Shown: piece after piece, positions 8,280-15,551 of the stretch
Position numbering within the stretch: position 1 is the first letter of the stretch
How the letters are laid out: each line of letters opens with the position of its first letter
From: Ruminococcus bromii
GTDB lineage: Bacteria > Bacillota > Clostridia > Oscillospirales > Acutalibacteraceae
Reading direction: 5' to 3'
Assembly (NCBI RefSeq): GCF_002834235.1
Contig: NZ_NNBY01000035.1
Span: 62,001-126,000, forward strand
Length of the DNA stretch: 64,000 nucleotides
Notes under the pieces: model-generated
Seen by the model: only the letters and a program-made list of their open reading frames with translations
What the model was told of the DNA's origin: nothing
Databases searched by the model: none
Made by a program: the position numbers and the translations under genes

Positions 8280-8326
8280 AAGCCGGCAGATACAGCGATT
8301 GTATTCTGTCGGCTTTGTTGTTTTTA
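8280..8326 (+). terminator. Terminator after the lipoprotein gene
   Basis: A 15-bp imperfect stem (AAGCCGGCAGATACA against TGTATTCTGTCGGCTT) then TTGTTGTTTTT. It is nearly the same sequence as the terminator at 6647-6690, so the two frame the XRE/zinc-ribbon/lipoprotein block. Confidence 0.75.
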
Positions 8327-8337
8327 ATAATGTAAAA

Positions 8338-8592
8338 TCAAATTTCTTCTTCCATGTCATCATCGGGTTCATCGTAATCGTCACGGTCATTTCTGTGGCG
8401 TTTAAAGCTTGCGACTGCCGTACCGCCTGCGATAAGCAGAAGAATTATCGCAAAATCAGTAGGCATTGAACCGCCGTCCGATTCATCGGAGGTGGAGTTG
8501 TCTTGTGTGTCTGTTTTGTCAGTTGCAAAAGCAAGGGTACTGCTCCCGAAAATCATCATAAGAGCAAGCAAAAACGGTACAAATTTTTTCAC
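8338..8592 (-). CDS. Small secreted/membrane-anchored protein
   Basis: An 84-residue protein starting GTG at 8592, with GGAGGTG six bases upstream. It has a signal peptide (MKKFVPFLLALMMIFG, likely cut after AFA-T), a short polar Asp/Ser/Thr-rich segment, one membrane helix (about 46-63) and a charged acidic tail (RHRNDRDDYDEPDDD). It resembles the sorted or anchored mini-proteins common in Clostridia but has no LPXTG. The N-terminus would be outside and the tail in the cytoplasm. No function can be assigned. It has its own promoter and convergently meets the lipoprotein gene. Confidence 0.7.
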   Translation of the reverse strand: MKKFVPFLLALMMIFGSSTLAFATDKTDTQDNSTSDESDGGSMPTDFAIILLLIAGGTAVASFKRHRNDRDDYDEPDDDMEEEI

Positions 8593-8619
8593 GACAACAC
8601 CTCCGCAATATCTACACGA

Positions 8620-8648
8620 ATTATACCATTATAATTCCAAATTAGCAA
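8620..8648 (-). promoter_or_regulatory. Promoter of the small anchored protein gene
   Basis: Minus strand TTGCTA (8643-8648), 17 bp, perfect TATAAT (8620-8625), ending 28 bp before the GTG start. Confidence 0.6.
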
Positions 8649-8754
8649 TATCAAATTTTGAATACCAAATCAGCAATATATGTCAATGTTCACAGCAACT
8701 GTCCCTGTAGATTTTGTAGGGAAAGGGTTATACAATGAAGAAATTTTAATAAAT

Positions 8755-8784
8755 AACAAAACAAGACAGCCGTAAACTGTCTTG
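8755..8784 (-). terminator. Terminator after the triple membrane-protein operon
   Basis: A perfect 8-bp stem CAAGACAG/CTGTCTTG with a 7-base loop; on the minus strand it is followed by TTTTGTTATTTAT. Confidence 0.7.
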
Positions 8785-8797
8785 TTTATATGTAATA

Positions 8798-9334
8798 CTA
8801 TTCGACTGCGTTGTTAATTGCTCTTATTCTGAGCGCTGAAACAATGCACAGAGTAACTTTTATCAACATTATGAAGATGAAAATTATGCTGTAAATATTG
8901 AATGTTTCAGCACCGCGAATTATGTCAAGAAGGGTATAAGCTCCGTAAGCAACCATAATCATAAAAGTAACAGCAGATGATATAATAATCAATCCGTTTG
9001 CCATCGTGCTTTTACTGCGTATGGATTTGTAAACGAGATATACGGGCAATACCAACGATGCAATATCCATAATTTCAAAAATAACATATAAAACATAATT
9101 TCCTAACAAGCTTGAGAAAGATGCAAAGGTTGTAAAAAGAGTGTTGAAAATGAATAGGAACGGATAGTCGCCGTGGATTGCCCAAAAAGAAGAATAATCA
9201 AAATTGAGTGAATAGTCGTATGTATAAAAATTCATACGGCTCATTACCTCAATGCAAATCGCAAACAACAGCAATATGCCGATGAGAACACTCTGCATAA
9301 TTCCCGTAACTTTAAGCATTTTATTTGTTTTCAT
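8798..9334 (-). CDS. Four-helix membrane protein, tandem paralogue 3
   Basis: A 178-residue protein with four strongly hydrophobic segments (about 11-30, 54-75 plus 80-100, 112-135 and 144-168). It clearly resembles the next gene upstream: MKTNKMLKVTGIMQSVLIG against MKSNKTLKYTGIIQGVLIA, a conserved ANGLII segment in the third helix, and a basic C-terminus after the last helix (RIRAINN). The extracytoplasmic part after helix 1 is rich in Tyr and Asp. No enzymatic motif is visible. It is last in a three-gene unit with short gaps (19 and 14 bases). Possible roles such as a small sensor or immunity-type protein are guesses. Confidence 0.7.
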   Translation of the reverse strand: MKTNKMLKVTGIMQSVLIGILLLFAICIEVMSRMNFYTYDYSLNFDYSSFWAIHGDYPFLFIFNTLFTTFASFSSLLGNYVLYVIFEIMDIASLVLPVYLVYKSIRSKSTMANGLIIISSAVTFMIMVAYGAYTLLDIIRGAETFNIYSIIFIFIMLIKVTLCIVSALRIRAINNAVE

Positions 9335-9353
9335 AAAATCACCGCTTAGTTAT

Positions 9354-9908
9354 TTACTGTAACTGATTTGATTTTTTAATCTGTTTTATTCGCAGTATTG
9401 AAACGGCAATCAATCCTATTTTTATCAGTATCACAATTATTAAAACTACTTGAACCAAAGTAAATTCGCCAAATCCACGGGCAAGTTCAAATAGGGTAGA
9501 GAAAAGACTCCGACATGCGGATAACAAAGTCAATGCCGATCCTGCAATAATCAATCCGTTTGCAACTATGTTTTTGCGGAATATTGACAGATAGCCTAAA
9601 ATAACAGGCAAGGTTAACGCTGCAGCGGCAATAATCTGAAAAATTATTTTAAGAACATAAAGACGCATCAAATCTAAAAAATAAGCTATGGTTTCCGCAA
9701 TGGAATTTATGAGGAAAAACACTGAAGAATTATTCCGTAAATCCCAATAACCAATACCCATATTTCTAAGAAAATCAAAAGAATAATCTTCACAATAGTA
9801 TGTGTTATACAAAAATGTCACTTGAATCCAAATGGCAAGCAGTAACAGAGTTGCAATGAGTACACCTTGTATAATTCCTGTGTACTTGAGAGTTTTATTG
9901 CTTTTCAT
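9354..9908 (-). CDS. Four-helix membrane protein, tandem paralogue 2
   Basis: A 184-residue membrane protein with the same architecture as its downstream neighbour: helix 1 at about 11-30, a Tyr/Asp-rich outer loop (NTYYCEDYSFDF), helices at about 60-105, 113-135 and 145-170, and a basic tail (RIKQIKKSNQLQ). The start region GGCGGTGAGATTATG matches those of both neighbours, which supports duplication of whole genes with leaders. No catalytic motif or known domain is recognised. Confidence 0.7.
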   Translation of the reverse strand: MKSNKTLKYTGIIQGVLIATLLLLAIWIQVTFLYNTYYCEDYSFDFLRNMGIGYWDLRNNSSVFFLINSIAETIAYFLDLMRLYVLKIIFQIIAAAALTLPVILGYLSIFRKNIVANGLIIAGSALTLLSACRSLFSTLFELARGFGEFTLVQVVLIIVILIKIGLIAVSILRIKQIKKSNQLQ

Positions 9909-9922
9909 AATCTCACCGCCTT

Positions 9923-10384
9923 TTAATCTCTTTTAACCGTTACAAAAATTAATCCGATTTTTATTATTAAATTGATTATGTAAAACGCTAACAATAGAAA
10001 ATAGTGATTGGATGTGAAAAAATATCCTATTGTAAAAAATAAGCCGTAAAATGCTGACAAAACGGTGTCGGGAATCATAAGAATAAGAATAATTGTATTT
10101 GCGGATTTTTTGTTTTTGAATACTGATTTGTATGTTAAAAACCAAAGCAGTGCGGGCATCAATATCAGCACAAAATTTTGAAACATAATTGCCTGTACGG
10201 TGTAGGGGTGGTCAAAATAGAACTCTATGAGATAAAGCGGAGTTATTGCAAACATAGGTGCGTATATCGGCGGCTCGGATGTTATACAATGAATATTAAA
10301 ACACACGATTGACCCTACAGTAAGCCACAATACAAAGAAAATCTGCCAAATTGCTGTCGCTTGATTTTTTGTAATTTCTTTCAT
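9923..10384 (-). CDS. Four-helix membrane protein, tandem paralogue 1
   Basis: A 153-residue membrane protein, first of three in a row. It opens MKEITKNQATAIWQIFFVLW and has four helices in the same order as the two genes behind it, though the sequence is more divergent. The ending IKIGLIFVTVKR matches IKIGLIAVSILRIK of paralogue 2. The start GGCGGTGATTTTATGAAA is shared with the others. A good promoter lies 55 bp upstream. Function unknown. Confidence 0.68.
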   Translation of the reverse strand: MKEITKNQATAIWQIFFVLWLTVGSIVCFNIHCITSEPPIYAPMFAITPLYLIEFYFDHPYTVQAIMFQNFVLILMPALLWFLTYKSVFKNKKSANTIILILMIPDTVLSAFYGLFFTIGYFFTSNHYFLLLAFYIINLIIKIGLIFVTVKRD

Positions 10385-10438
10385 AAAATCACCGCCTTTT
10401 GATTAATTACAATTTTTCTGTGTTTCTATTGTATTAAT

Positions 10439-10467
10439 ATTATAGCACAATGTAATTCAAAGTGCAA
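10439..10467 (-). promoter_or_regulatory. Promoter of the triple membrane-protein operon
   Basis: Minus strand TTGCAC (10462-10467), 17 bp, TATAAT (10439-10444). The rest of 10385-10583 shows no gene. Confidence 0.55.
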
Positions 10468-10583
10468 TTGCAAAATATTTTGCCATGCAATTTTGTGCTA
10501 TTTTTACAAAACAATAATCCTAAAAAGGTTCAGATTGACGGTAAAATTAGTTGCAATGAATAAATTGCAGTAAAATTTTTGTG

Positions 10584-10629
10584 CAAAATAAAACCCGACA
10601 GCCACACATTGTACCGTGTGACTGTCGGG
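10584..10629 (-). terminator. Terminator after the peptide deformylase gene
   Basis: A 14-bp stem (10594-10607 with 10616-10629, one non-standard pair) followed on the minus strand by TTTTATTTTG. Confidence 0.8.
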
Positions 10630-10651
10630 GAGAGAAGGATTTGTATTAACT

Positions 10652-11062
10652 TTAAATCAGAATCCCGTTGCAATGGTCAATTTCATGTTGAATAATCTGT
10701 GCGGTAAAGTCTGAAAAACTGCGTTTTATCTGCTTGAAATTTTCGTTGAAATATTTTACTTTTATCGTTTTGTAACGAACTGTTTTGCGTTCGCCGTCAA
10801 GCGAAAGACAGCCTTCCTCGGTTTCAAATTCACCGAATTTGCTAATAATTTCGGGATTGAACATAACAAGATATTTTCCGTTGTCATTAATTGCGATTAT
10901 CTTTTTTGCAACGCCTATCATGTTAGCCGCCATGCCCACACAACGGTCAAAATTTGCCCTGAGTGTGTCGAGCAAATCCTGTGCAGTCTGCAAATCTGCC
11001 TGTGTTGCGTCCTCCGACTTTCTCTGTAAAAACATAGGATCATGTACAATTTCTCTTACCAT
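10652..11062 (-). CDS. def: Peptide deformylase, variant with Met in place of the motif-1 Gln
   Basis: A 136-residue protein with AGAGG eight bases before its ATG. All three deformylase motifs are in place: CVGMAANMIG (41-50), EGCLS (83-87) with metal-binding Cys85, and QHEIDH (125-130) with His126 and His130 as metal ligands and catalytic Glu127. The enzyme removes the N-formyl group from new proteins. Classical motif 1 is GxGLAAxQ; here position 48 is Met, and that Gln normally stabilises the reaction intermediate. The protein is also short (typical enzymes are 150-190 residues). It could be a second, specialised or weak deformylase. It is a single gene. Confidence 0.88.
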   Translation of the reverse strand: MVREIVHDPMFLQRKSEDATQADLQTAQDLLDTLRANFDRCVGMAANMIGVAKKIIAINDNGKYLVMFNPEIISKFGEFETEEGCLSLDGERKTVRYKTIKVKYFNENFKQIKRSFSDFTAQIIQHEIDHCNGILI

Positions 11063-11122
11063 AACTCTGCCTCTTTCAGTTTCTAACCCGAGTATAACAC
11101 ATCGGTGTATTTAAAACAAGCC

Positions 11123-11833
11123 TTACTGTTCCGACTGAATATTGACCGCTGTCCATTCACCGTCTTTATTGATTACGGTAATTCGTGATTTTACGGGTTC
11201 GGTTGTCATCCAAAAAGTTCCGTCCTCTGTGTATAAATTCTTTGTGTATTCAATCCACATATATCCCGTGTCTGTGTAAAGCTTTGCGGAGTTCAATTCA
11301 ACCTTAGCTTTGACTGTGTAATCGCCCTCAACACGGTCATATGAATAATACGCAAGTTCTCCGAATTTTCCTTTGGCGGTTTCATATTTACCGTTGAAAT
11401 CAATAACATTTTTTATATCATTCAAAAGCGGTTCAAGCTGTTTTTGGTCCGATTGTGAATATCCCTTGTCAAATTCATTTAGCATTTCGTCGCTGAAATA
11501 TGGGCTTTTCGCTGTATCTGTGTTGTCAGCACCGTACATATAATTTGCTCCGATAATAATTAAGGGGATAAGAACAGTAACCAAAATAGCCGCAATTGCA
11601 ACTTTAATTATTCTTTTCTTTTTGTTCTGCTTTTCAATACTTTTCCATACGCTGTTAATTTCATCGTCAAGGTGTGCCGTTTTGTCAATTTCGGTTTTTG
11701 AAAGTGATAAAATACGATTGCATTTATCGCAAGTACGGCAATGCTCCTCAATAAATTTCCTGCTTTCATCACTTGCGGTATTATCGGAATACAAAGGAAT
11801 TAAATCACGCACTATGTTGCAGTTCTTATTCAT
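11123..11833 (-). CDS. Anti-sigma factor with zinc-finger motif
   Basis: A 236-residue protein. Starting at the ATG at 11833 it overlaps the end of the sigma factor gene by eight bases, so translation is probably coupled; a longer reading inside the sigma gene is unlikely. The N-terminus CNIVRDLIPLYSDNTASDES, then the HCRTCDKC motif (His-x3-Cys-x2-Cys), is the zinc anti-sigma (ZAS) domain that holds an ECF sigma factor. One membrane helix (about residues 83-106, IIKVAIAAILVTVLIPLII) divides it from an outer domain of about 125 residues ending in an NTF2-like-looking VKSRITVINKDGEWTAVNI. Signal unknown. Confidence 0.8.
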   Translation of the reverse strand: MNKNCNIVRDLIPLYSDNTASDESRKFIEEHCRTCDKCNRILSLSKTEIDKTAHLDDEINSVWKSIEKQNKKKRIIKVAIAAILVTVLIPLIIIGANYMYGADNTDTAKSPYFSDEMLNEFDKGYSQSDQKQLEPLLNDIKNVIDFNGKYETAKGKFGELAYYSYDRVEGDYTVKAKVELNSAKLYTDTGYMWIEYTKNLYTEDGTFWMTTEPVKSRITVINKDGEWTAVNIQSEQ

Positions 11834-12308
11834 TATCATCACCAAGCCTTTCCAATAATCTGACTTTTGCACGGTAATAGGTGACTCGTACCCATGTTTC
11901 TTTTTTGCCGAAAATTTCGGCAATTTCCTTATATGACAGCTCTGCAAAAACTTTTAAAATAAAGACCTCACGATACGGTTCATCAAGAATATGCAGATAT
12001 TTATGTATTCGCAATGCCGTGTCTTTATCCGAAAGCTTTTCTTCTAAATTGCTGATGTCGGCAATTTCTGCATTGTCAAAACCGTCAATTTTCTTTTGCT
12101 TACGCAGATATTTTAAATATTCGTTTTTGGCAATGGCACAAAGCCATGTTGAGGGCTTGTACTTTTTGTTGTAGCTTTTGTAATGTTCAAATGCTTTAAG
12201 AAAAGTTTCGGCAGTCAATTCCTCTGCAAGGTCGCTGTTTTTACAGAGATTAATCAGAAATCCGTAAACTGTTTTAAAGTTTTGTCTGTAAAATTCTTCA
12301 AATGGCAC
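11826..12308 (-). CDS. ECF-family RNA polymerase sigma factor
   Basis: A 160-residue protein from a GTG at 12308 with GGGAGGTG seven bases before it. Region 2: FEEFYRQNFKTVYGFLINLC and the -10-binding helix with AEELTAETFLKAF, then STWLCAIAKNEYLKYLRK. Region 4: LDEPYREVFILKVFAELSY, KEIAEIFGKKETWVRVTYYRAKVRL as the -35-binding helix-turn-helix. It directs core RNA polymerase to a small regulon and is held by the co-encoded anti-sigma factor. Upstream (about 12340-12370, minus strand) a TGTAACAAAA element is a possible self-recognised -35 site; this is weak. Confidence 0.92.
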   Translation of the reverse strand: MPFEEFYRQNFKTVYGFLINLCKNSDLAEELTAETFLKAFEHYKSYNKKYKPSTWLCAIAKNEYLKYLRKQKKIDGFDNAEIADISNLEEKLSDKDTALRIHKYLHILDEPYREVFILKVFAELSYKEIAEIFGKKETWVRVTYYRAKVRLLERLGDDNE

Positions 12309-12446
12309 TTTGTCACCTCCCGTATATTAAATCCGCAAATTGCTGTTTTGTTACAGTATATTGAAATTTTATCATAAAAATTTTTTCTGTTCAATGTTTT
12401 GCAACAGACAACCTCTTGTCTACATATAAATTACCGAGGTGGTTAG

Positions 12447-12638
12447 GTGAAATATCCGGAGTTATCGTGCAATGTTTATGCTGAGGTTGACGGTGAGAAT
12501 GTTCTGCTGATTGAAATTGACAAAGAGGGCAGAGCAAAGGTTTATCATGAAAATTTAAGAATTGACGGGGTGCAGAAAATTTTTGAAGAAATCAACTGCA
12601 ACATTGAAAGCTACATAAAATATTTCGGAACAAAATAA
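12447..12638 (+). CDS. Small protein of unknown function (63 aa)
   Basis: A short open frame from GTG at 12447 with GAGGTGG eight bases upstream. The product MKYPELSCNVYAEVDGENVL continues with LLIEIDKEGRAKVYHENLRI and a helical end; composition is that of a real soluble alpha/beta protein. No domain recognised. It stands alone, divergent from the sigma factor and convergent with the MerR gene. Confidence 0.55.
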   Translation: MKYPELSCNVYAEVDGENVLLIEIDKEGRAKVYHENLRIDGVQKIFEEINCNIESYIKYFGTK

Positions 12639-12645
12639 AATAGCG

Positions 12646-12675
12646 CAAAATAAAACGCCCTCCGTTTGGAGAGCG
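12646..12675 (-). terminator. Terminator after the MerR gene
   Basis: Minus strand stem CGCTCTCC/GGAGGGCG with AAAC loop, followed by TTTTATTTTG. Confidence 0.75.
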
Positions 12676-12704
12676 AAATTCTGTGAATTTACAAATTATC
12701 AAAA

Positions 12705-13154
12705 TTAATCTTCGTCATCGCTGTGGGCATGGTCATACAGCTTTTGAATATCATCGGGAAGATTGTTCGGGAGCATTTCGTTGATTCTGTCCTCGTTGCC
12801 GTCAGCAATGGCGGTATCGTAGTACCAGCACTTAAAGCGGAGCATATCAAGCGTCTTTTGAAGACGCTCAATTTCCTTTTCTACGGTTTTTTTCTGATTT
12901 TCAAAAAGTTCTCGCCTTTGCGGATAGGACGAACTGCCCTCGGCGCACCACTGCATATACTTTTTGATGTCCCTGATTTCAAGTCCCGATTTTTTGAGGC
13001 AGTCAATTATGCGGAGTGTTTCAAGCTCTCTGTCGGAAAATCTGCGGATACCCGAAACCCTCTTCATATGCGGAAAAAGTCCCTCTTTATCGTAATAACG
13101 CAGGGTTGAAACAGGAACACCGCACATCTGAGATACCTGACCGATTGTGTACAT
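12705..13154 (-). CDS. MerR-family transcriptional regulator
   Basis: A 149-residue protein from the ATG at 13154 (GGAGTG eight bases upstream); longer in-frame readings would run through the promoter. The winged helix is clear: MYTIGQVSQMCGVPVSTLRYYDKEGLFPHMKR (residues 1-32), then GIRRFSDRELETLRIIDCLKKSG. A coiled coil (about 78-120, ENQKKTVEKEIERLQKTLDML) makes the dimer. There are no conserved Cys pairs for metal sensing; the short acidic C-terminus suggests a stress or ligand sensor of unknown type. A 17-bp dyad lies in its leader and is a likely operator. Confidence 0.9.
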   Translation of the reverse strand: MYTIGQVSQMCGVPVSTLRYYDKEGLFPHMKRVSGIRRFSDRELETLRIIDCLKKSGLEIRDIKKYMQWCAEGSSSYPQRRELFENQKKTVEKEIERLQKTLDMLRFKCWYYDTAIADGNEDRINEMLPNNLPDDIQKLYDHAHSDDED

Positions 13155-13182
13155 AAAATCACTCCAAAACATTCTAAAAGCT

Positions 13183-13244
13183 CTTGACCTAAAGCCAAGT
13201 TTATCTGTCAATACAATCATACTGCATAATGATTTGAATGTCAA
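13183..13244 (-). promoter_or_regulatory. MerR gene promoter with dyad operator
   Basis: Minus strand TTGACA (13239-13244), 17 bp, TATGAT (13216-13221). Just downstream of the expected start of transcription lies the dyad CTTGRC-TTTAG-GYCAAG (13183-13199), which has the form of MerR-family binding sites. Confidence 0.55.
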
Positions 13245-13261
13245 TTGAATTGTTCTTTAAT

Positions 13262-13298
13262 AAAAAATTAACGGAGCAGATTTTAATTTCTGCTCCGT
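13262..13298 (-). terminator. Terminator after the membrane protein gene
   Basis: A perfect 10-bp stem ACGGAGCAGA/TCTGCTCCGT with an 8-base loop, then TAATTTTTTATT on the minus strand. Confidence 0.75.
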
Positions 13299-13303
13299 GT
13301 TTG

Positions 13304-13843
13304 TTAGGAAAATATGCTTGTCACATTGATTCCGTTTGTGGTTATGTTTAATACTATACCGATTACGGTTATCGGGATGATTATGACTGAAAAAAATTTA
13401 AAGAATGATCCCGCACTGGAAAAAGATTCAGTGCCTTTGGTATAGACAAAAGGTGATTTTACAAATTTTTCGGCTATGGGTGATTTGGAGATGTAGTAGA
13501 ATTGTCTTGATGCTGTAATGCCGAAGTGGGCGAACATTATACTGTTCCACACATTTCCCGCCTTGCCGATAAAGCCCATAAACGGCAAACAATAGAATAT
13601 GTACAGTGCAATGAACAGCAATATCGGTCTGAGAAAAGTTATTTTTGAGGTGGGATAGTTACATCCCAAAACATTAACCGTACTGAGCAAAATTAGGACA
13701 AACAGGATTATCAGAACAATAATGCCTATTACATTTTCGTGTGTAATATTAATGCCGCAATTTTGGAGTATGGCAATTGTCAAAAGCAAGATAGCTGCGA
13801 TGCCCGTGTACACAAAGTCAAAAATCATTAGTTGCTTTTTCAT
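13304..13843 (-). CDS. Multi-spanning membrane protein of unknown function
   Basis: A 179-residue protein with about five hydrophobic helices (roughly 8-27, 38-59, 70-92, 100-118 weak, 148-168). Conserved-looking features are PFMGFIGKAGNVWNSIMFAH and SRQFYYISKSP in cytoplasmic or interfacial loops. No transporter or enzyme motif is seen. It is a single-gene unit, with its own terminator, between the MerR gene and the patatin gene. The gap 13844-14038 holds only its promoter region and the terminator of the patatin gene. Confidence 0.6.
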   Translation of the reverse strand: MKKQLMIFDFVYTGIAAILLLTIAILQNCGINITHENVIGIIVLIILFVLILLSTVNVLGCNYPTSKITFLRPILLFIALYIFYCLPFMGFIGKAGNVWNSIMFAHFGITASRQFYYISKSPIAEKFVKSPFVYTKGTESFSSAGSFFKFFSVIIIPITVIGIVLNITTNGINVTSIFS

Positions 13844-13974
13844 ATAAATCTCCGTGTTTTAAAATATATGCTGAATATACCATATTTTTTGATATTATAC
13901 AATACCATTGTTATTTAATTGGAATAAGTCACATATTGAACACTTTTTACTTATTGAAATTGCATATAAAAAGA

Positions 13975-14002
13975 AAGCAAGGCACGAAATTGCACCTTGC
14001 TT
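13975..14002 (-). terminator. Terminator after the patatin gene
   Basis: Stem AAGCAAGG/CCTTGCTT with a 12-base loop, flanked by T-rich sequence on both strands (TTTCTTTTTATAT on the minus strand). Confidence 0.65.
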
Positions 14003-14038
14003 TTTGGGAAGATATATTAATGTAACTTGTTGTTTTGA

Positions 14039-14878
14039 TTATTTCTTTTCGAGAACATTGAGGAAATCTTCAATTTCGACAAGCTTTTCTTTGGCAAGAT
14101 TTTTGCCGGCGTTATATGCCTCGTCAAGCACATCCGTGTTCATTTCAAATGATTTTACATACTTGTGTGACGGGCGGAGTACCATAAGTCTGCCGTCCTC
14201 CTCAAGCTGTTTCATTCTTTTGCATTGCTCATTATAGCGGTCAAATCTCGTCATAAGAGCGTTGATGAGGTTCGGATAGTCCTTGTATTTTTTGTTGATT
14301 AAAAATTCAAACTTGCGATAGTCCGTGCAAGGTTCATTTTCGGGCTTTGTCAAAAGCACAAGCACACGGGAACAGCCCTGTTCAAACGCACGGTCAAAGG
14401 GAACAGCGTCGGCAATACTGCCGTCAACATACTTTCCGCCCTCAAATTCGCTTATCTGATAGAGAATAGGAACTGTGCAGGACGCTCTTACGGAGTCAAG
14501 CAAGCGCTGTTCGCTTTTGTTCTCGGAAAAATATTTTGCCTTGCCTGTTACACAGTCGGTTGCCACAAATTCGCAGTTTGTATCTGACGCAAAAAATGTA
14601 TCAAAATCGAACGGATAGTCCTGATAAGGAAATCTGTAAATCATATTGTCAAGATCCATTGAAAGAAAACCGAGAACCGAAAAATCGCCTGTTCTGTGGG
14701 GCATAATAACCCTGCGGGAACGACCTTCCTGTTTTGCGGTAAAATCAAGAGCGACCTCAGCTCCCGCCGAAACTCCTGCAACATAGTCAAAGTGTATTTT
14801 GTTTTCAAGCAGACAGTCGGTTATACCGGCGGTAAAAATTCCTCGCCTTGCTCCGCCTTCAATTATCAGACCTGTCAT
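14039..14878 (-). CDS. Patatin-like phospholipase
   Basis: A 279-residue protein with GGAGGT before the ATG. The Ser-Asp dyad hydrolase signature is complete: oxyanion loop EGGARRGIFTAG (7-18), nucleophile elbow GVSAG (35-39) and the DGS motif with the catalytic Asp (about 152-154, GKYVDGSIADAVPF). It belongs to the YjjU/RssA-like bacterial patatins that cleave fatty acyl esters of phospholipids. There is no signal peptide, so it acts at the cytoplasmic face. It is divergent from a TetR gene with a shared 64-bp control region, and lies next to a lipid/polyketide-type operon; a link to acyl release or membrane turnover is an inference. Confidence 0.9.
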   Translation of the reverse strand: MTGLIIEGGARRGIFTAGITDCLLENKIHFDYVAGVSAGAEVALDFTAKQEGRSRRVIMPHRTGDFSVLGFLSMDLDNMIYRFPYQDYPFDFDTFFASDTNCEFVATDCVTGKAKYFSENKSEQRLLDSVRASCTVPILYQISEFEGGKYVDGSIADAVPFDRAFEQGCSRVLVLLTKPENEPCTDYRKFEFLINKKYKDYPNLINALMTRFDRYNEQCKRMKQLEEDGRLMVLRPSHKYVKSFEMNTDVLDEAYNAGKNLAKEKLVEIEDFLNVLEKK

Positions 14879-14889
14879 AAGGACCTCCG

Positions 14890-14918
14890 TTGACTCAAAA
14901 AAATTTTGGTGCTATAAT
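14890..14918 (+). promoter_or_regulatory. Promoter of the TetR gene
   Basis: TTGACT (14890-14895), 17 bp, perfect TATAAT (14913-14918), placed in the divergent region and overlapping the leader of the patatin gene. Confidence 0.7.
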
Positions 14919-14942
14919 CAAACTGTTTTATGGGGTGATAGT

Positions 14943-15551
14943 ATGGACGCTAATGTGACTGACCTTCGCATTGTAAAAACAAGAACCAATATAAAAAATT
15001 CGCTGATTGATTTGCTCGCCGAAAAAAATGTTTCCAAAATCACGGTGACTGAGCTTGCAGAAAAGGCGATGATTAACCGCAAAACCTTTTACCGCCATTA
15101 TCACACGGTTCAGGATGTTGTCGATGATATCAATTACGATATAATCAACGATGTTATCAGCCATGCGAAAAAATCCGATCGTGACGGCAACAATCTTGTG
15201 AATCAGCTGAATTTTATCGGTCTTTCCATTGTTGAAAATAAAGAACAGATTAATAAAATTCTGAAAAATTCTCCCGAGGTGTTCGGCTCGGGACGCTCTG
15301 TTGAGCTTTTGAAAAGATTTATCGAGGTTTCAATAAGACCTGTGCTTAATTTTAAAAATGAAACAAAACTCAAATACCTTGTTGAGTTTGTCGTTTCGGG
15401 ATTCATCTCGGTTTATGTCCGTTGGTTCAATGACGGCTGTGCAGAAAGCTCCGAAAAACTTGCAGACGCTGTCAACGAGTTCGTTCTCGGAGCATTGTCC
15501 GAATATGTTCCGCCCGAAAAGCTGATTAACTCATTTTCCAATGAGCCTTAG
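14943..15551 (+). CDS. TetR/AcrR-family regulator
   Basis: A 202-residue protein; the ATG at 14943 follows GGGGTGAT, and a longer reading would cross the promoter and the patatin start. The helix-turn-helix is at about 24-58 (LAEKNVSKITVTELAEKA, then MINRKTFYRHYHTVQDVV). The C-terminal ligand domain resembles TetR_C of the DhaS/clostridial type. It is divergent to the patatin gene and its last 26 bases overlap the end of the flavin reductase gene on the other strand. It probably governs the patatin and perhaps the neighbouring acyl-chain operon; this is inferred from position only. Confidence 0.88.
   Translation: MDANVTDLRIVKTRTNIKNSLIDLLAEKNVSKITVTELAEKAMINRKTFYRHYHTVQDVVDDINYDIINDVISHAKKSDRDGNNLVNQLNFIGLSIVENKEQINKILKNSPEVFGSGRSVELLKRFIEVSIRPVLNFKNETKLKYLVEFVVSGFISVYVRWFNDGCAESSEKLADAVNEFVLGALSEYVPPEKLINSFSNEP

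Noticed and set aside
14799..14942. N-terminal extension of the TetR protein
   Set aside because: The longer frame would run through the patatin start and the TTGACT/TATAAT promoter; the ATG at 14943 has a proper ribosome site.
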